DNA from: a virus
Direction: 5' to 3' (one strand)
Virus record (IMG/VR): IMGVR_UViG_3300011116_000589
Coordinates: 1 to 41,517 of that record
DNA length: 41,517 nt
Below the pieces are notes generated by a model that had not been told where the DNA came from, ran no database searches, and was given only the letters and a program-made list of their open reading frames with translations. Made by a program: the position numbers and the translations under genes. Each line of letters opens with the position of its first letter. The stretch's first letter is position 1. Shown here piece by piece: positions 40,252-41,517 of the stretch.

Positions 40252-40302
40252 CCCCGGCGTGGATGGTTAAACTTTCCCCGGCTTCCGAGTCTCCCCGGCG
40301 TG
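40252..40302 (+). repeat. CCCCGGC repeats in the leader of the decoration/capsid transcript
   Basis: CCCCGGCGT (40252-40260), CCCCGGC (40276-40282) and CCCCGGCGTG (40293-40302) are spaced 24 and 17 bases. They lie in the 5' leader of the decoration gene and could affect RNA structure or bind a regulator. No coding sequence overlaps them. Confidence 0.4.
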
Positions 40303-40336
40303 AGATGACGAGCCTCCTGAATAAGGAGATTCCGTC

Positions 40337-40921
40337 ATGGCGAACACTGCCGCCTATAACGGTTTTCAACAGTACAGCGGAACGGGCTCTGCGCCGACCT
40401 ATGAACAGGTTGCGGTCCTGATCTCGTCCAGCAGCACCACTGCTATCTACAACGGCGACCCCGTAGAACCCGATGCTAACGGCTTTATTGTCCGTGGCAC
40501 GACTTCCAGCTCGTCTGGCAACACGCAGATTGCTGGCGTCTTTATCGGCTGCAAGTATCTCTCGGTCTCGCAGAAGCGCACCGTTTGGTCCAACTGGTGG
40601 CCTGGCGCGGACAACAACGGCAATGTCGAGGCCTATATCATCAACGATCCGAACGCCAAGTTCGTGGCTCAGTTTGGCAACGTCAGCGTTGCTCAGAGCT
40701 ATGTGAACAGCGGCGTTGGCTTCAACATTGGTTCCGGCAACTCCACGAGCGGCATTTCTGGTGCTTACCTCGCCACTCTGGCGACTGACAGCTCCATGCC
40801 CTTCAAGGTGGTTGCTCTTGTGACGGACCCTCCGGGGGCCAACGGGACGGAATCTGGCGCTTATCAGAAGGCTATCGTTGCCTTCAATAACGTCTCCACC
40901 AAGCAGCTCACGGGCGTCTAA
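40337..40921 (+). CDS. Putative head decoration protein
   Basis: 194 aa with TAAGGAGATTCCGTC before ATG. Beta-rich and Ser/Thr/Gly-rich: YEQVAVLISSSSTTAIYNGDPVEPDANGF in parts, GVFIGCKYLSVSQKRTVWSNWWPG, AYIINDPNAKFVAQFG. It directly precedes the capsid gene, the usual place of decoration proteins that stabilise expanded heads. A long minus-strand frame (40205-41047) across it is only a mirror. Confidence is moderate for the role, high for the gene. Confidence 0.75.
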   Translation: MANTAAYNGFQQYSGTGSAPTYEQVAVLISSSSTTAIYNGDPVEPDANGFIVRGTTSSSSGNTQIAGVFIGCKYLSVSQKRTVWSNWWPGADNNGNVEAYIINDPNAKFVAQFGNVSVAQSYVNSGVGFNIGSGNSTSGISGAYLATLATDSSMPFKVVALVTDPPGANGTESGAYQKAIVAFNNVSTKQLTGV

Positions 40922-40936
40922 TAAGGAGTAGGGACT

Positions 40937-41517
40937 ATGGCTGTTAATCTTTCTGCCATTAAAGACCTTCTGCTCCCCGGTCTCCGTGGGGTTGAAGGCA
41001 AGTACGAGCAGATCCCGTCGCAGTACGACAAGATCTTCACGAAGCATGAGTCAAAGATGGCTCTGGAGCGCACCGCTGAGATGCGTTTCCTCGGTCTGGC
41101 TCAGTTGAAGACTGAAGGCGGTCAGACTGCTTTCGACAACGGGGCTGGCGAGCGCTATGTCTACAACCAGGAGCATACTGAGATCGCTCTCGGCTATGCC
41201 ATCACTCGCAAGGCGATTGATGACAACCTGTACAAGACCCAGTTCATGCCCTCGAACCTCGGCCTGATTGAATCTTTCCATCAGACCAAGGAAATCTATG
41301 GCGCGAACGTCCTCAACACCGCGACGACCTACAATGCGTCGGTTGGCGGTGACGGACAGGCTCTCTGTTCTTCCTCGCATCCCATCGATGGTGGCACGGT
41401 CTCCAATCTTCCGGCAACTCCCGTTGACCTGAACGAGTCGACCCTGCTCAACGCGATGATCGCCATCAGGACGAACTTCAAGGACCAGGCTGGTCTGAAG
41501 ATCTTCGCCCGTGGCCG
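40937..41517 (+). CDS. Major capsid protein, 5' part
   Basis: 193 residues from ATG 40937 (AAGGAGTAGGGACT upstream) to the right edge; the gene continues outside. Features of capsid proteins in uncultured phages: QYDKIFTKHESKMALERTAEMRFLGLAQLK, ERYVYNQEHTEIALGYAITRKAIDDN, and the LCSSSHPIDGGTVSNLPATPVDLNE block, then IAIRTNFKDQAGLKIFARG. This fits Mu gpT/HK97-fold major heads. It is read immediately after the decoration gene and before (presumably) head completion genes. Confidence 0.8.
   Translation, partial: MAVNLSAIKDLLLPGLRGVEGKYEQIPSQYDKIFTKHESKMALERTAEMRFLGLAQLKTEGGQTAFDNGAGERYVYNQEHTEIALGYAITRKAIDDNLYKTQFMPSNLGLIESFHQTKEIYGANVLNTATTYNASVGGDGQALCSSSHPIDGGTVSNLPATPVDLNESTLLNAMIAIRTNFKDQAGLKIFARG

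Noticed and set aside
40205-41047. 280-codon minus-strand frame over the decoration and capsid genes
   Set aside because: Shadow of two well-supported plus-strand genes, no ribosome site, crosses a terminator and two gene boundaries.

Overview
This window is a linear cut through a tailed double-stranded DNA phage (Caudoviricetes) that very probably infects an alphaproteobacterium. The phage identity rests on a small and a large terminase, a P22-type portal, a scaffold candidate, a GroES-like co-chaperonin, a decoration protein, the 5' part of a major capsid gene, and a long row of tail-fibre genes. The host guess rests on a GcrA-like regulator (an alphaproteobacterial family), many GANTC sites (the CcrM methylation motif) in part of the genome, and the general look of the small accessory genes. 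Both ends are cut inside genes: a glycine-rich tail gene at the left and the capsid gene at the right. Tail tube, tape measure, baseplate, lysis and (if present) integration genes are not in the window.

Layout. (1) 1-8770, plus strand: tail-tip and fibre genes. Glycine-rich fibres, each followed by a ~100-aa partner, occur three times. There is also a 1053-aa collagen-like fibre with GPT repeats preceded by a 2-oxoglutarate/Fe(II) oxygenase. (2) 8928-13745, minus strand: recombination operon with an ERF annealase, a YqaJ/lambda-type exonuclease, an SSB-like/DUF736 protein, an HNH nuclease, a DUF6378 protein and the GcrA homologue. (3) 13796-13850: face-to-face overlapping promoters with dyad operators. 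(4) 13844-22399, plus strand: Cro-like regulator, RusA resolvase, many small proteins, a DNA methyltransferase whose 5' end was rearranged by an HNH gene, then a replication block (O-like HTH protein, iteron-like repeats, DEAD/DEAH helicase, Toprim primase). (5) 22465-26535: small accessory genes in alternating orientation with hairpins and an unusual duplicated operator. (6) 26776-40155: packaging and head genes. (7) 40337-41517: decoration and capsid genes.

The most striking observation is non-coding. Between the small and large terminase genes lie four exact copies of the 16-bp palindrome TGTTTCACGTGAAACA (27520, 27673, 27958, 28437), which is the textbook chromosomal parS site bound by ParB. 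No parA or parB gene is seen in the window, so the phage may borrow the host's ParB. Two of the sites tightly bracket a gene for a Tat-signal protein. The same intergenic stretch also has four GGTACC palindromes and a strong G/C hairpin.

Other points of note are: three 18-bp iteron-like repeats at exact 21-bp spacing upstream of the helicase gene; a 32-34-bp dyad element, bounded by GANTC sites, present twice between two divergent genes; ribosome binding sites that contain GGAGTC and so carry a GANTC site; and a free-standing HNH gene that left a degenerate copy of the start of its downstream neighbour. Gene functions come from reading motifs by eye; no database search was run.
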